Source: Chryseobacterium jejuense (GTDB lineage Bacteria > Bacteroidota > Bacteroidia > Flavobacteriales > Weeksellaceae). From it: a stretch of DNA of 64,000 nt. Position 1 is the first letter of the stretch. Every line of letters begins with the position of its first letter. The stretch is taken from NCBI RefSeq assembly GCF_017877355.1, contig NZ_JAGIPR010000001.1, forward strand, positions 558,001 to 622,000, given 5' to 3'. Positions 9,275 to 17,751 of the stretch are shown here, in pieces. A program made the translations under genes and the position numbers. Under the pieces are notes generated by a model, which saw only the letters and a list, made by a program, of their open reading frames with translations, made no database searches and was not told the DNA's origin.

Positions 9275-10264
9275 TTATTTCTCACTTCCGCCTAAAAAAT
9301 GTGTAAATATTAACCATTTCGACTGATAGAATTGATCTTTCTGGTGTTTCTTGCGAAGTTTCCATGTTCCCGGAAGCTGTCCGTAAAATCCGAAATGTGC
9401 TCTAACAACTGCCCAAAGGTGAGGGAAGCCATGTTTTAACCCAAAATAAATTCCAGCAACACCATCCAGGCAAAGCCTGAAAAAGATCAGCCAGATCAGC
9501 TTAGGAAAGGGAAGGTTTTTAAGCATCATAGACAGGTTATTTCTGATGTTTAAATAGGTCTTTTGAGCGCTTTGCTTATTCAAAGTTCCACCACCTACGT
9601 GATATACTTTGGATTTTCCGGTATAAAATATCTTCTTTCCTGAATTAATAAGTCTCCAGCAGAGATCAATTTCTTCCTGGTGGGCAAAAAATCTTTTATC
9701 AAAACCATTTTGTTCCCAAAAATCTTTGGAACGAATAAAAAAGCTGCATCCCGATGCCCAGAAGATCTCTGTTTCATCATCATATTGTCCTTTATCTTCT
9801 TCGAGATCATCAAAAACTCGTCCTCTGCAGTAAGGATAACCAAGATTATCAATCAGACCGCCTCCAGCTCCTGCAAATTCAAAGAAGTTTTTATTATTAT
9901 AGGATAAAACCTTAGGCTGAATTGCAGAAATTGTAGGATCCTTTTCAAACAGATGTAATATCGGTTCTATCCAGTTTTCAGTAACCTCTACATCAGAATT
10001 AAGAAGACAGTAATATTCATTGTTAATCTTCTTTAATCCTTCATTATAACCACCGGCAAACCCATGGTTTTTATCGTTTTTAATAATTTTTACAGTAGGG
10101 AAATAGGTGTTCAGAAATGCTATGGAATCATCGGTAGAAAGATTATCAATAACATAAATATCTGCATTTTGAGAAAACTGAACAACACTCGGAAGAAATT
10201 TTTCCAGCCAGTTTTTCCCATTCCAGTTTAAGATGGCAACAGCCAGTTTGTTCTGCATGTACAT
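9275..10264 (-). CDS. Family 2 glycosyltransferase
   Basis: 329 residues. The GT-A fold begins immediately (KLAVAILNWNGKNWLEKFLPS) and has the nucleotide-sugar Asp pattern (VIDNLSTDDS), GGYNEGL, the DxD-like LLNSDVEV, and the acceptor-side region QEEIDLCWRL. This matches rhamnosyltransferase-like GT2 enzymes that decorate cell-surface glycans. The C-terminus has a hydrophobic stretch (LIWLIFFRLCLDGVAGIYFG) that may associate with the membrane. The ATG at 10264 directly abuts the stop codon of the upstream acyltransferase gene; a second ATG two codons in is equally possible. Tight coupling suggests a joint role in envelope glycolipid synthesis. Confidence 0.88.
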   Translation of the reverse strand: MYMQNKLAVAILNWNGKNWLEKFLPSVVQFSQNADIYVIDNLSTDDSIAFLNTYFPTVKIIKNDKNHGFAGGYNEGLKKINNEYYCLLNSDVEVTENWIEPILHLFEKDPTISAIQPKVLSYNNKNFFEFAGAGGGLIDNLGYPYCRGRVFDDLEEDKGQYDDETEIFWASGCSFFIRSKDFWEQNGFDKRFFAHQEEIDLCWRLINSGKKIFYTGKSKVYHVGGGTLNKQSAQKTYLNIRNNLSMMLKNLPFPKLIWLIFFRLCLDGVAGIYFGLKHGFPHLWAVVRAHFGFYGQLPGTWKLRKKHQKDQFYQSKWLIFTHFLGGSEK

Positions 10265-11149
10265 CTAATTTTTTTCAGAATCAAAATTTTTGATGGAATC
10301 CTGATACTTCCATTTTCTGTGGGACCAAAGATAATTGTCCGGATGTTTGTGTAAGGTGTTTTCCAACATTTTATGGAACTTCTTTACCACTTCATGTTCT
10401 ACGAATTTTTCATTGTCCGGATATATTCTGTAGTAATTAACTTGGTAATACCCGCGTTTCACTTTTTTCATTTCACAATAAATAAAAGCAAGATCCATTC
10501 GGGTGGCTAGCTTGTCATAGCCTATAAAAACAGGAGTCCTTTGGTTCAAGAATTCCAATCCATAAGTGACATGTGAAAAATGAGGAGTTTGATCTGCCAC
10601 AAACATGTAGATAGATTCTCCGTTATTTTTACCTCGGAAAATATTAAGAATTACTTCATTGGCTTCCAGAGCTTCATTTCCGAATTTATTTCGGACTTTT
10701 TTCATCTGGTTTTCCCAAAAATCACTGTTTACCTTTCTATATACAGGGTGGCAGTGCTTTTGAGGAACAATTCTTGCCAAAGCATTGATCCATTCCCAGT
10801 TAAAAACATGACCGGCAAGAAGAATAATATTTTTACCTTCTTTTTGTACTTCATGAAATACATCCTGATTAATGTGCTGCATTCTTACTCTGGATTCCGT
10901 TTCGGAGATACTGAATGACTTTATAGTTTCTACCAGATAATCGGAGAAATTGCGATAGAATTTTTTCCGGATTTTTTTAATCTCTTCTTCAGATTTCTCA
11001 GGGAAGGAATTTTTAAGATTTTGAGTAATTACCTCTTTTCTATAGCCTACCAGATAATAATTTAGGAAGAACATAACGTCCGAAAAAATATATAATATTC
11101 TAAGCGGAAGTTTTGAGATGAAATATAATATTTTAATTAAGAAGCTCAT
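10265..11149 (-). CDS. Lysophospholipid/lipid A acyltransferase (LpxL/HtrB family)
   Basis: 294 residues. It has an N-terminal membrane segment (ILYFISKLPLRILYIFSDVMFFLNYYL), the helix VITQNLKNSFPEKSEEEIKKI, a motif GHVFNWEW that replaces the HxxxxD acyltransferase motif (H-V-F-N-W-E), and the C-terminal signature DNYLWSHRKWK. These enzymes add secondary acyl chains to lipid A or aminolipids at the inner membrane. The catalytic acidic residue appears as E rather than D, as is usual in LpxL homologues. It is the first gene of a two-gene operon with the glycosyltransferase. Confidence 0.88.
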   Translation of the reverse strand: MSFLIKILYFISKLPLRILYIFSDVMFFLNYYLVGYRKEVITQNLKNSFPEKSEEEIKKIRKKFYRNFSDYLVETIKSFSISETESRVRMQHINQDVFHEVQKEGKNIILLAGHVFNWEWINALARIVPQKHCHPVYRKVNSDFWENQMKKVRNKFGNEALEANEVILNIFRGKNNGESIYMFVADQTPHFSHVTYGLEFLNQRTPVFIGYDKLATRMDLAFIYCEMKKVKRGYYQVNYYRIYPDNEKFVEHEVVKKFHKMLENTLHKHPDNYLWSHRKWKYQDSIKNFDSEKN

Positions 11150-11186
11150 AAAACAGGCAAATTTAGTGATAATAAAATTATGGTTC

Positions 11187-11194
11187 TATTTTTG
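11187..11194 (+). promoter_or_regulatory. -7 box TATTTTTG before the thioredoxin-like gene
   Basis: It matches TAnnTTTG and lies 36 bp before ATG 11230, in the divergent gap with the acyltransferase gene. The -33 element is not clear. Confidence 0.5.
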
Positions 11195-11229
11195 TAGGGA
11201 GATAAGTATTATTTTTTTATTTTTATGTT

Positions 11230-11799
11230 ATGAAAAAATTGACATTGATCGCTGTTCTAGGATTAAGCACATTGGCTTTCTCACAGGAAGTAAAGAACTT
11301 ACCGGATAAAGGAAAGCAAAAAACGGCTCTTATTGTGCCCACTGAACAAAAAGAATTGGATGCAAAGAAGAAGGCTGCTGAAGAAAAAGCAAAACTTCCT
11401 AAGCCTTACAATCCGAAAGCTGATGCTCAGGCTGATATTAATAAATTAGTAGCACAGGCCAAAAAAGAGGGAAAGAATATTATAATTCAGGCTGGTGGAA
11501 ACTGGTGTATCTGGTGTCTTAGATTTAATAATTTCGTACAGGAAACTCCTGAACTTAAAGAATTGGTGGATAAAAACTACTTGTATTATCACCTGAATTA
11601 TTCTCCGGATAACAAAAATGAGAAAGTTTTCGCTCAGTATGATAATCCTGGTGAAAAGTTTGGATATCCTGTGTTTATCGTTTTGGATAAAACCGGTAAA
11701 ATGATTAAAGTTCAGCAGAGTGATGTATTTGAAGAAGGAAAAGGATATAGCAAGGACAAGGTAAAAGAGTTTTTCAATACCTGGAAGCCTAAAGCATAA
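11230..11799 (+). CDS. Secreted thioredoxin-like protein
   Basis: 189 residues. The N-terminal ~18 residues (MKKLTLIAVLGLSTLAFS) form a signal peptide, so the protein acts in the periplasm or at the cell surface. A Lys/Ala-rich linker (residues about 38-60) precedes a thioredoxin fold with the redox motif C93-I-W-C96. The cis-Pro region is visible at FGYPVFIVLDKTGK. The domain resembles the thioredoxin_7/DUF255-like group that reduces disulfides or protects exported proteins. It is a single-gene unit bounded by a promoter box and a hairpin terminator. Confidence 0.88.
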   Translation: MKKLTLIAVLGLSTLAFSQEVKNLPDKGKQKTALIVPTEQKELDAKKKAAEEKAKLPKPYNPKADAQADINKLVAQAKKEGKNIIIQAGGNWCIWCLRFNNFVQETPELKELVDKNYLYYHLNYSPDNKNEKVFAQYDNPGEKFGYPVFIVLDKTGKMIKVQQSDVFEEGKGYSKDKVKEFFNTWKPKA

Positions 11800-11802
11800 A
11801 AA

Positions 11803-11842
11803 ATACAAAAGGTTGTTTCTATTGGAAGCAACCTTTTGTATT
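11803..11842. terminator. Bidirectional terminator between thioredoxin-like gene and aldH
   Basis: A 10-12-bp stem (ACAAAAGGTTG paired with CAACCTTTTGT) is flanked by A and T tracts on the two sides, so it can serve both convergent genes. Confidence 0.8.
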
Positions 11843-11884
11843 TCTGCAAAAAAATCTGCGTATTCTAAGACATATCTGTGGAAA

Positions 11885-13246
11885 TTATAAAAACCTTTTA
11901 ATCCAGCTTAATTTTTTCTCAGAATAAGGCGGATATTTGATATTAGGTTCGCCCCATGTTGATTTTTCAAGAATTGCTTTTTGATGAGAGAAAGCTTCAA
12001 AACCGAATTTTCCATGATAATTCCCTATTCCTGAATTTCCTACACCTCCAAATGGTAGGTTATCATTGCTTAAGTGCATCACAACATCATTGATGCAGCC
12101 TCCTCCAAAAGACAATTTTTGCGTAAAGTTTTCCTTTTCTTCAGCATTATTGGTGAAAAGATAAGCAGCTAAAGGTTTTTCCAATTCCAATACTGCATTC
12201 AGGGCCATATTGTAATTTTTAAAACTGATAACAGGTAAGAGAGGACCAAAGATTTCTTCTTGCATGATCTCATCATTCCAGTCTATAGTATGAAGGATAG
12301 TAGGTTCTATATATCGTTTTTCTTCATCTAAATTTCCGCCAAAATATATTTTTTCTTTATCAATAAGATTGACCAATCGTTGAAAATTTCGTTGATTGAT
12401 AATCTTTGTATACTGTTCCGAATCCGGGCTGTATTGAAATTCTTTAATACATTTTCTCAACATTTCCAGAAACTGTTCCCGTATAGATTCTTCTACCAAT
12501 AAGTAATCCGGAGCAACACAGGTTTGTCCGGCATTCAGGAATTTCCCCCAGACAATTCTTTTGGCAGCAATTTCAAGATTAGCATTTTTAGTAACAATGA
12601 CAGGAGATTTTCCACCCAATTCAAGAACTACAGGTGTTAAATGTTCTGCTGCGGCTTTGTATACAATTTTTCCCACTTTGGTACTTCCTGTAAAGAATAT
12701 TTTATCAAACTTCAACTTCAGAAGCTCCGTAGTTTCTTCAATTCCGCCTTCATATACATACAGATATTCAGGGGGAAAGTTTTTATTGATGATGAAAGAC
12801 ATTGCTTTCATGGTATTTTCAGCAATTTCACTGGGCTTCAGAATACAGCAGTTCCCAGCTGCAATAGCAGCAATAATAGGTGAAAGAGCCAGTTGGTAAG
12901 GATAGTTCCAAGCTCCGATTACCAGGATATTACCTAATGGTTCAGAATGGATTTTACTTTTTCCAAGCTGATTGACCAGATTGGTACCTACTTTTCGTGG
13001 CTTAGAAAGAGACTTTAAATGTTTCAGATAATACTCAATATCATTCAGGATAAAAGAGATCTCTGTGGTGAAGGTATCGAATTTAGATTTTCCAAAATCT
13101 TTATAAATGGCTTCGTAAAGAATGTTTTCATTGGAAATGATAAGACTTCTGAGTTTTTCAAGATACATTTTTCTGAAAGCAAGACTCTTGGTCTGCTGCG
13201 TTTTAAAAAAATCTCTCTGACTCTGTAAAATTTTTTCAATTTCCAT
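11885..13246 (-). CDS. Aldehyde dehydrogenase, NAD(P)+-dependent
   Basis: 453 residues from ATG 13246. A longer frame to 13321 would add an unlikely leucine-rich leader. The catalytic Cys243 lies in NAGQTCVAPDYLL and the general base E209 in VVLELGGKSP. GSTKVGKIV is the coenzyme-binding motif and EEIFGPLLPV is also present. The length and C-terminal aromatic/hydrophobic tail (LSWIKRFL) resemble the fatty/aromatic aldehyde dehydrogenases of the ALDH3 type, which can be membrane associated. It is probably monocistronic; a dispersed repeat separates it from the efflux operon. Confidence 0.92.
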   Translation of the reverse strand: MEIEKILQSQRDFFKTQQTKSLAFRKMYLEKLRSLIISNENILYEAIYKDFGKSKFDTFTTEISFILNDIEYYLKHLKSLSKPRKVGTNLVNQLGKSKIHSEPLGNILVIGAWNYPYQLALSPIIAAIAAGNCCILKPSEIAENTMKAMSFIINKNFPPEYLYVYEGGIEETTELLKLKFDKIFFTGSTKVGKIVYKAAAEHLTPVVLELGGKSPVIVTKNANLEIAAKRIVWGKFLNAGQTCVAPDYLLVEESIREQFLEMLRKCIKEFQYSPDSEQYTKIINQRNFQRLVNLIDKEKIYFGGNLDEEKRYIEPTILHTIDWNDEIMQEEIFGPLLPVISFKNYNMALNAVLELEKPLAAYLFTNNAEEKENFTQKLSFGGGCINDVVMHLSNDNLPFGGVGNSGIGNYHGKFGFEAFSHQKAILEKSTWGEPNIKYPPYSEKKLSWIKRFL

Positions 13247-13331
13247 ACGAATGGTTTTATCCGTTAAACGTAAGTATTGGTGTGATATTGTAATGAAGAG
13301 AAGCAACAATAAGCTGGCCAAAGTTGGTGAG

Positions 13332-13495
13332 GAAGGAAGATGATGCTGGAAGCTGGAGGCTACTTTTGGACGTTTGGGGAATAAACATTATTTTATGAAG
13401 AGCAACTGTAAATTTAAATATTAAATAAAATAAACTTCAGGTATTCTTCAAGGCTTCAATAACTTCCAGCTTCCCACCTCCAGCTTCCCTTCTTC
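13332..13495. repeat. Intergenic inverted repeat, GCTGGAAG/CTTCCAGC family, copy 2
   Basis: The left arm at 13332-13359 contains GATGCTGGAAGCTGGAGG. The right arm at 13461-13495 contains AACTTCCAGCTTCCC and CTCCAGCTTCCCTTCTTC. About 100 bp of AT-rich sequence lies between. It fills the gap between aldH and the MFS gene, and its right end touches the MFS stop codon. Confidence 0.8.
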
Positions 13496-13496
13496 T

Positions 13497-15059
13497 CTAC
13501 ATAATATTCCTCACCGCTATTTTCACCGGATGATAAAGCAGTAAGAGAAGTGCTGTAATAAAAGCCAACCAGAACAAGCCTGTAAATATCTCCATATTGG
13601 AAAGAAGGATAGATTGAGCGGTTATTTTTGCCTTAAAGGTTCCGACGGTTGTAGATAATGATTCATTAACCGGAAGTTTTGAGATATTGACTCCGAAAAC
13701 CTGGTTCCATTGATTGTAGAAAACCGGATTGGTATCTGTAAGGTTGAAACTTAATGTGTCGGCATGTTTTAGGGTTAAAAATAGCATCAGATTCTGCATT
13801 AAAGCATACCCGATAGCTGTTGTCCAAAAGCGGGTGGTTGTCCCAAGTGCTGTGGCATTGGAAACATATTCTTCCGGTGTTGCTGAAATGAGAAAGAAAA
13901 CCAAAGGAGTAAACAGTAATCCTTGTGCTACACCTTGTAAAAACAAGGGTGGACATATCGTGGAAAGAGTAGTATCCGGATAGAAAGTGTAAGTAAACCA
14001 TGCGCAATCTATAGCCAGTAAAAGAAATCCTGTAAAGAAAACTATTCTGGACGAAACACCTTTTACCAAACATATTCCTGATAAAAAGACTCCCAGAAGT
14101 GTTCCGGCAACATTCCAATACTGGATGTTAACAATATAATCCCAAGGCCATTTCCACACGGTTGCCATGATGCTGTACACATTATTCAACCCTGAACGGA
14201 TCAGATAAAAAATGAAAAAGAGAATCATCCCTGCAATGACATTTTTAGAGCTGAAAACTTCAAAATGAAATAATGGTCTTTTGGAATTTCTTTGTTTAAG
14301 CATGAACAAACCTCCGGAAAGCATGAATACAAACAGGCACATAATGATGGTGTCTGATTCAAACCACATCAGTCTTTTTCCATAAATAATGGCGTAGCCT
14401 CCGGCCTGTAAGCATACCCAAAGTAAAAACCAGCTGGCAATATCCAGTTGATATAGCGGTTTTTTGGGGAAAAATCTATTTCTATTGAAAATGGCAATTC
14501 CGATGATGAGAACAAAAACATGAAAATAAACCATCATTAAAACCATGTGCTGAAAATCATAGTCTTCAATACTTGATTTCAACAGGGAAGTGGTTACGGT
14601 TCCGCCAGTGAGCATAATGGTGTACATGAAAAGGTAGGCAAGAACCTTGGCGTGTTTTGTTTTCAGTTCAGCAATAATCAGCGGAAGGAAAATAGCCCCT
14701 TCCAACAACCCAAAAATCCCTTCCAAGAAACGGATCACAAGAATCACATGATAATCATTGGTGACTGATAAAGCGTAGAGAATAATCACTGAAATGGAAG
14801 ACATCAGCAGAATATAATATTTCACACTGAAGTAAGCCATAAAGCGTTGTAAAACTAAAAGGGTAACCACAAATGTCCCATACATCAAAATCATTAGGTA
14901 TTGGATGTCGTCTGAATCTACATCCATAAAAGAAGATGTGAAGGCACTGTTGGAATGTAACAGTGACAACAGCATCAGGTGGGGAAACAATGCCAATATA
15001 AGAAGTGGCAGTTTCAGCCATTGTGGTACCCATTTATGATAAACTGTATTGTGTTGCAT
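13497..15059 (-). CDS. MFS efflux permease, EmrB/DHA2-like
   Basis: 520 residues with about 14 hydrophobic segments, the size and pattern of DHA2 drug:proton antiporters. The motif-A-like loop is RFMAYFSVKYY and the helix-5-type segment is MLTGGTVTTSLL. It lies last in a set with HlyD (15296-16342) and TolC (16348-17682), all on the minus strand and next to an AraC regulator. That set predicts a tripartite pump exporting toxic compounds across both membranes. The 236-bp gap to hlyD holds a repeat, so the MFS gene may have lower or separate expression. The substrate is unknown. Confidence 0.88.
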   Translation of the reverse strand: MQHNTVYHKWVPQWLKLPLLILALFPHLMLLSLLHSNSAFTSSFMDVDSDDIQYLMILMYGTFVVTLLVLQRFMAYFSVKYYILLMSSISVIILYALSVTNDYHVILVIRFLEGIFGLLEGAIFLPLIIAELKTKHAKVLAYLFMYTIMLTGGTVTTSLLKSSIEDYDFQHMVLMMVYFHVFVLIIGIAIFNRNRFFPKKPLYQLDIASWFLLWVCLQAGGYAIIYGKRLMWFESDTIIMCLFVFMLSGGLFMLKQRNSKRPLFHFEVFSSKNVIAGMILFFIFYLIRSGLNNVYSIMATVWKWPWDYIVNIQYWNVAGTLLGVFLSGICLVKGVSSRIVFFTGFLLLAIDCAWFTYTFYPDTTLSTICPPLFLQGVAQGLLFTPLVFFLISATPEEYVSNATALGTTTRFWTTAIGYALMQNLMLFLTLKHADTLSFNLTDTNPVFYNQWNQVFGVNISKLPVNESLSTTVGTFKAKITAQSILLSNMEIFTGLFWLAFITALLLLLYHPVKIAVRNIM

Positions 15060-15118
15060 AGTTGTTTTGAAAGCTAATAAATCAGCGAATCTGCTTTTTA
15101 GCTATTGATTATAATAAA

Positions 15119-15228
15119 AATGCGAAAAGACAAAAGGGCAAAGAGGTAAAAGTAAAAGGTAAAATGACAAGTATGCTTAAAGAAAAAATTATAGCAGATC
15201 TGTATTTTGCGGTTTTGCCTTTTCGCAG
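15119..15228. repeat. Intergenic inverted repeat with TGCGAAAAGACAAAAGGG arms
   Basis: The left arm TGCGAAAAGACAAAAGGG (15120-15137) is matched as reverse complement by GGTTTTGCCTTTTCGCAG ending at 15228, about 15 of 18 positions. An A/G-rich word tract (GGGCAAAGAGGTAAAAGTAA) follows the left arm. It lies inside the efflux operon between hlyD and the MFS gene. Confidence 0.6.
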
Positions 15229-15295
15229 AAAAAAAAATAATTTAATTTGAAAATGATAATCAACCGAATATTTTTGTACTCTAATACTATCAAGC

Positions 15296-16342
15296 CTAAA
15301 TCTTCCTTGCACTCACCAGAACATTCATTCCGGAAAGTAGCTTTTCGTTGTCTTTGTTATTATCAAGAATAATTTTTACGGGAAATCTCTGTTCAATCTT
15401 TACAAAGTTTCCGGTTGCATTATCTGGTTTTACCAATGAAAATTGAGACCCTGATGCAGGAGAAACAGAAAGGATTTTCCCTTTGAATTCAAAATCCGGA
15501 TAAGCATCTGCCGTGACAATCACTTCCTTAGTCTGATCGATCTGGCCAAGCTGTGTTTCTTTGTAATTAGCAATGATCCATTTTTCTTTGCTTACGATTT
15601 GTACCAATGCCTGTCCTTCTTTAATCAGTTGTCCTTCCTGAATTGTTTTTTTTCCTACCCAGCCATCGTAAGGTGCTGTAATTACCGTATAGGAAAGGAA
15701 AAGCTTTGCATTGTTTAAACTGGCTGAACTTTGTTGGATCTGGCTCTTAGCCGGGGCAACTTTAGTTTGTTGTTCGCTGGCCCCTGCTCTTACTGCATTT
15801 TTCTGTTGTTCCAGAGCTAAAAGATTTGCTTTAGACTGTTCATAAGATGCTTTTACATTTTCAAATTCCTGTTCTGTGGCGGCATCTTCAGTCAATAGAT
15901 TTTTATATCTTTTATAGTCCTGTTCCGTTCTCCAGATATCAATTCTTGCAGAAGCCATTTTAGCATCAATAATTTTGGTATCGCTTGCCTTCGTATTAAC
16001 ACTGCTTTGAATGGTGGTAATATTTTCAGTATTGGCATTCAGATTGGCTTCAGCCATATGTACCTGATTAACAAATTCTCTGTTGTCAATAACAATTAAG
16101 GTGTCACCTTTATGCACAAACTGGTTTTCATTAAACTTTATGGTTTTAATAAACCCTGAAACCTTGCTGGATACCGGCGTAATATATTGTTCAATCTGCG
16201 CATCGTTGGTGGTAACATTTTTTCTCGAAAAAAGATAAAAACTTACCATTCCCGTGACTCCGCTGATGATAAGAATCCAGGCCAGTAAAGTAATCGTCTT
16301 GTTGATTCTTTTTTCTTTTTGTGTCAGTTGTTTCTGTGCCAT
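15296..16342 (-). CDS. HlyD/EmrA-type periplasmic adaptor subunit
   Basis: 348 residues. It has one N-terminal transmembrane helix (residues about 17-40, LLAWILIISGVTGMVSFYLF), a biotinyl/lipoyl-like domain (VSSKVSGFIKTIKFNENQFVHKGDTLIVIDN), a long coiled-coil hairpin rich in Q/A/K (about residues 75-200), and a second half-lipoyl plus barrel (ITAPYDGWVGKKTIQEGQLIKEGQALVQIV). This links the inner-membrane permease to TolC. The start is 5 bp after the tolC stop, so the two are translationally close. Confidence 0.93.
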   Translation of the reverse strand: MAQKQLTQKEKRINKTITLLAWILIISGVTGMVSFYLFSRKNVTTNDAQIEQYITPVSSKVSGFIKTIKFNENQFVHKGDTLIVIDNREFVNQVHMAEANLNANTENITTIQSSVNTKASDTKIIDAKMASARIDIWRTEQDYKRYKNLLTEDAATEQEFENVKASYEQSKANLLALEQQKNAVRAGASEQQTKVAPAKSQIQQSSASLNNAKLFLSYTVITAPYDGWVGKKTIQEGQLIKEGQALVQIVSKEKWIIANYKETQLGQIDQTKEVIVTADAYPDFEFKGKILSVSPASGSQFSLVKPDNATGNFVKIEQRFPVKIILDNNKDNEKLLSGMNVLVSARKI

Positions 16343-16347
16343 AGTTT

Positions 16348-17682
16348 TTATAAGTTTCCAATCGTATATTGGAGTTGATAGTATTTGAGTTGTCTGTTAA
16401 TTTTTACGGAAATAAGATTAGATTCTGCTTCCAGATAGGTATTGTCTGCATCAATTAGTTCAGTGATAAGGCTTAATTTATTCGCATATTTTGTTCTTAC
16501 AATGCGATAGTTTTCTTTGGCCTGATTAATGGCTTCTTCTGCGATTTTTACCTTCTGGTCGGTTTCTTCAAACTTTTTGTAAGCCTCATATACATTATGT
16601 CTTACCTTTTCTTCGTTTTCTTCAATCTGAAGTTTGGCCAAATCAATGTTTTCTTTGGCTTCCTGCATTTTATATTTATTTTTATACAGGTTTTCGATAG
16701 GATAGGTAAGGTTTAGCCCGATCATTCCCAAACGATAAGCATAAGGTTCAGGTGGAAAGAACATCATATTCGGATATTTTAAGAAATACTCTCCGCCAGC
16801 AGTTATTTTGGGTAAATAATTAGCCTTAATGAGTTTCTGATCCAATTCTTTTAATGAAAGATTCTTATGGGTAATTTCAACCGATTCATTTTTGTTTAAA
16901 GCAGTTTCCGTTAACTCTTCAATGTAAGGGATTGCTGCTTTATCAGAGATCAGATCTTCTGTATCCACATGCATTTCCTGCTGTTCAGGAAGAGAAAGAA
17001 TAGTTTTAAGCTTATGCTCTGCGATCTGTATGTCGTTATCCAGTTCTGTCCAGCTCATTTTGTGATTGGATAGCTGTAGTGATGTTCTCAGCACTTCATT
17101 CACGGTAACCACACCATTAGCTTTTAAAGCTTTTACCTGTTTGATGTTCACCGAATCCTCTTTCATCTTATCATTAATAAGAGACTGTTGTTCTTTTAAA
17201 TGATGAATCTGAAGGAAAGCGGTAATCACTTCCATTTTAAGCTGTCTTTCATCCAGATGCGTTCTTAAAGCTGAAATATCAGTATCAATAGCTGCTTTTT
17301 TCTCAGTATTTTTTATTTTTCCACCCATATAGACAGGAATGGAAGCTGATAGCGTAAAATCATACATTCCGTTGATAGCATCATATTTTGTAGGCTTATT
17401 AAATACACCATCCTGGTATTGAAAAAGATTGGTAACCTGATTATAGCTGGTATGAAACTCAATATCCGGCAATTTTTCCATTTTCAGGTCTTTTTCCTTT
17501 GTCACGGACATCTCCTGTTTTAAATGGCTGATCTGGATGTTTTTGTTGTTTTTTAAACCAATTTCTATAGCCTGTTGCAGGCCAAGATGCTGGTAATCTA
17601 TCATCTGTGAATGTAAAAGGTTGCTCAATAATAGGCACAACGCTATGCACTGATATCGGCATGCGTTAAATATCATATTCAT
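16348..17682 (-). CDS. TolC family outer-membrane efflux protein
   Basis: 444 residues. A signal peptide (MNMIFNACRYQCIALCLLLSN, cleaved near HSQ) is followed by two repeats of long amphipathic helices alternating with short beta segments, as in TolC/OprM trimers: LGLQQAIEIGLKNNKNIQIS and later KYANKLSLITELIDADNTYLEAESNL. It forms the outer-membrane channel of the pump. It is the first gene of the operon, transcribed from the divergent region shared with araC. A second ATG two codons in is an alternative start. Confidence 0.93.
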   Translation of the reverse strand: MNMIFNACRYQCIALCLLLSNLLHSQMIDYQHLGLQQAIEIGLKNNKNIQISHLKQEMSVTKEKDLKMEKLPDIEFHTSYNQVTNLFQYQDGVFNKPTKYDAINGMYDFTLSASIPVYMGGKIKNTEKKAAIDTDISALRTHLDERQLKMEVITAFLQIHHLKEQQSLINDKMKEDSVNIKQVKALKANGVVTVNEVLRTSLQLSNHKMSWTELDNDIQIAEHKLKTILSLPEQQEMHVDTEDLISDKAAIPYIEELTETALNKNESVEITHKNLSLKELDQKLIKANYLPKITAGGEYFLKYPNMMFFPPEPYAYRLGMIGLNLTYPIENLYKNKYKMQEAKENIDLAKLQIEENEEKVRHNVYEAYKKFEETDQKVKIAEEAINQAKENYRIVRTKYANKLSLITELIDADNTYLEAESNLISVKINRQLKYYQLQYTIGNL

Positions 17683-17723
17683 AAATTAATTAAAGGATTT
17701 TTGCTAAAATGATTTTGATACTG

Positions 17724-17731
17724 CAAATTTA
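17724..17731 (-). promoter_or_regulatory. -7 box TAAATTTG of the efflux operon
   Basis: On the minus strand this reads TAAATTTG, 41 bp before the tolC ATG. The expected -33 region falls on and just beyond the palindrome at 17741-17751. Confidence 0.55.
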
Positions 17732-17740
17732 CGACGTCAG

Positions 17741-17751
17741 GTGTCCGACAC
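17741..17751. promoter_or_regulatory. Candidate operator GTGTCcGACAC between tolC and araC
   Basis: A perfect 5-bp inverted repeat with one central base lies 10 bp upstream of the efflux -7 box, between -7 and -33. A bound regulator there would control the pump. The proposed GTG start of araC lies inside it, so regulator and operator could be coupled. Confidence 0.45.

Noticed and set aside
12561-12899. 112- and 80-residue plus-strand frames over the aldehyde dehydrogenase
   Set aside because: They are antisense frames with no signature; the minus-strand gene has all catalytic residues.
15109-15312. 67-residue frame on the minus strand between hlyD and the MFS gene
   Set aside because: It starts inside hlyD and covers a dispersed inverted repeat; no ribosome-binding or family pattern.
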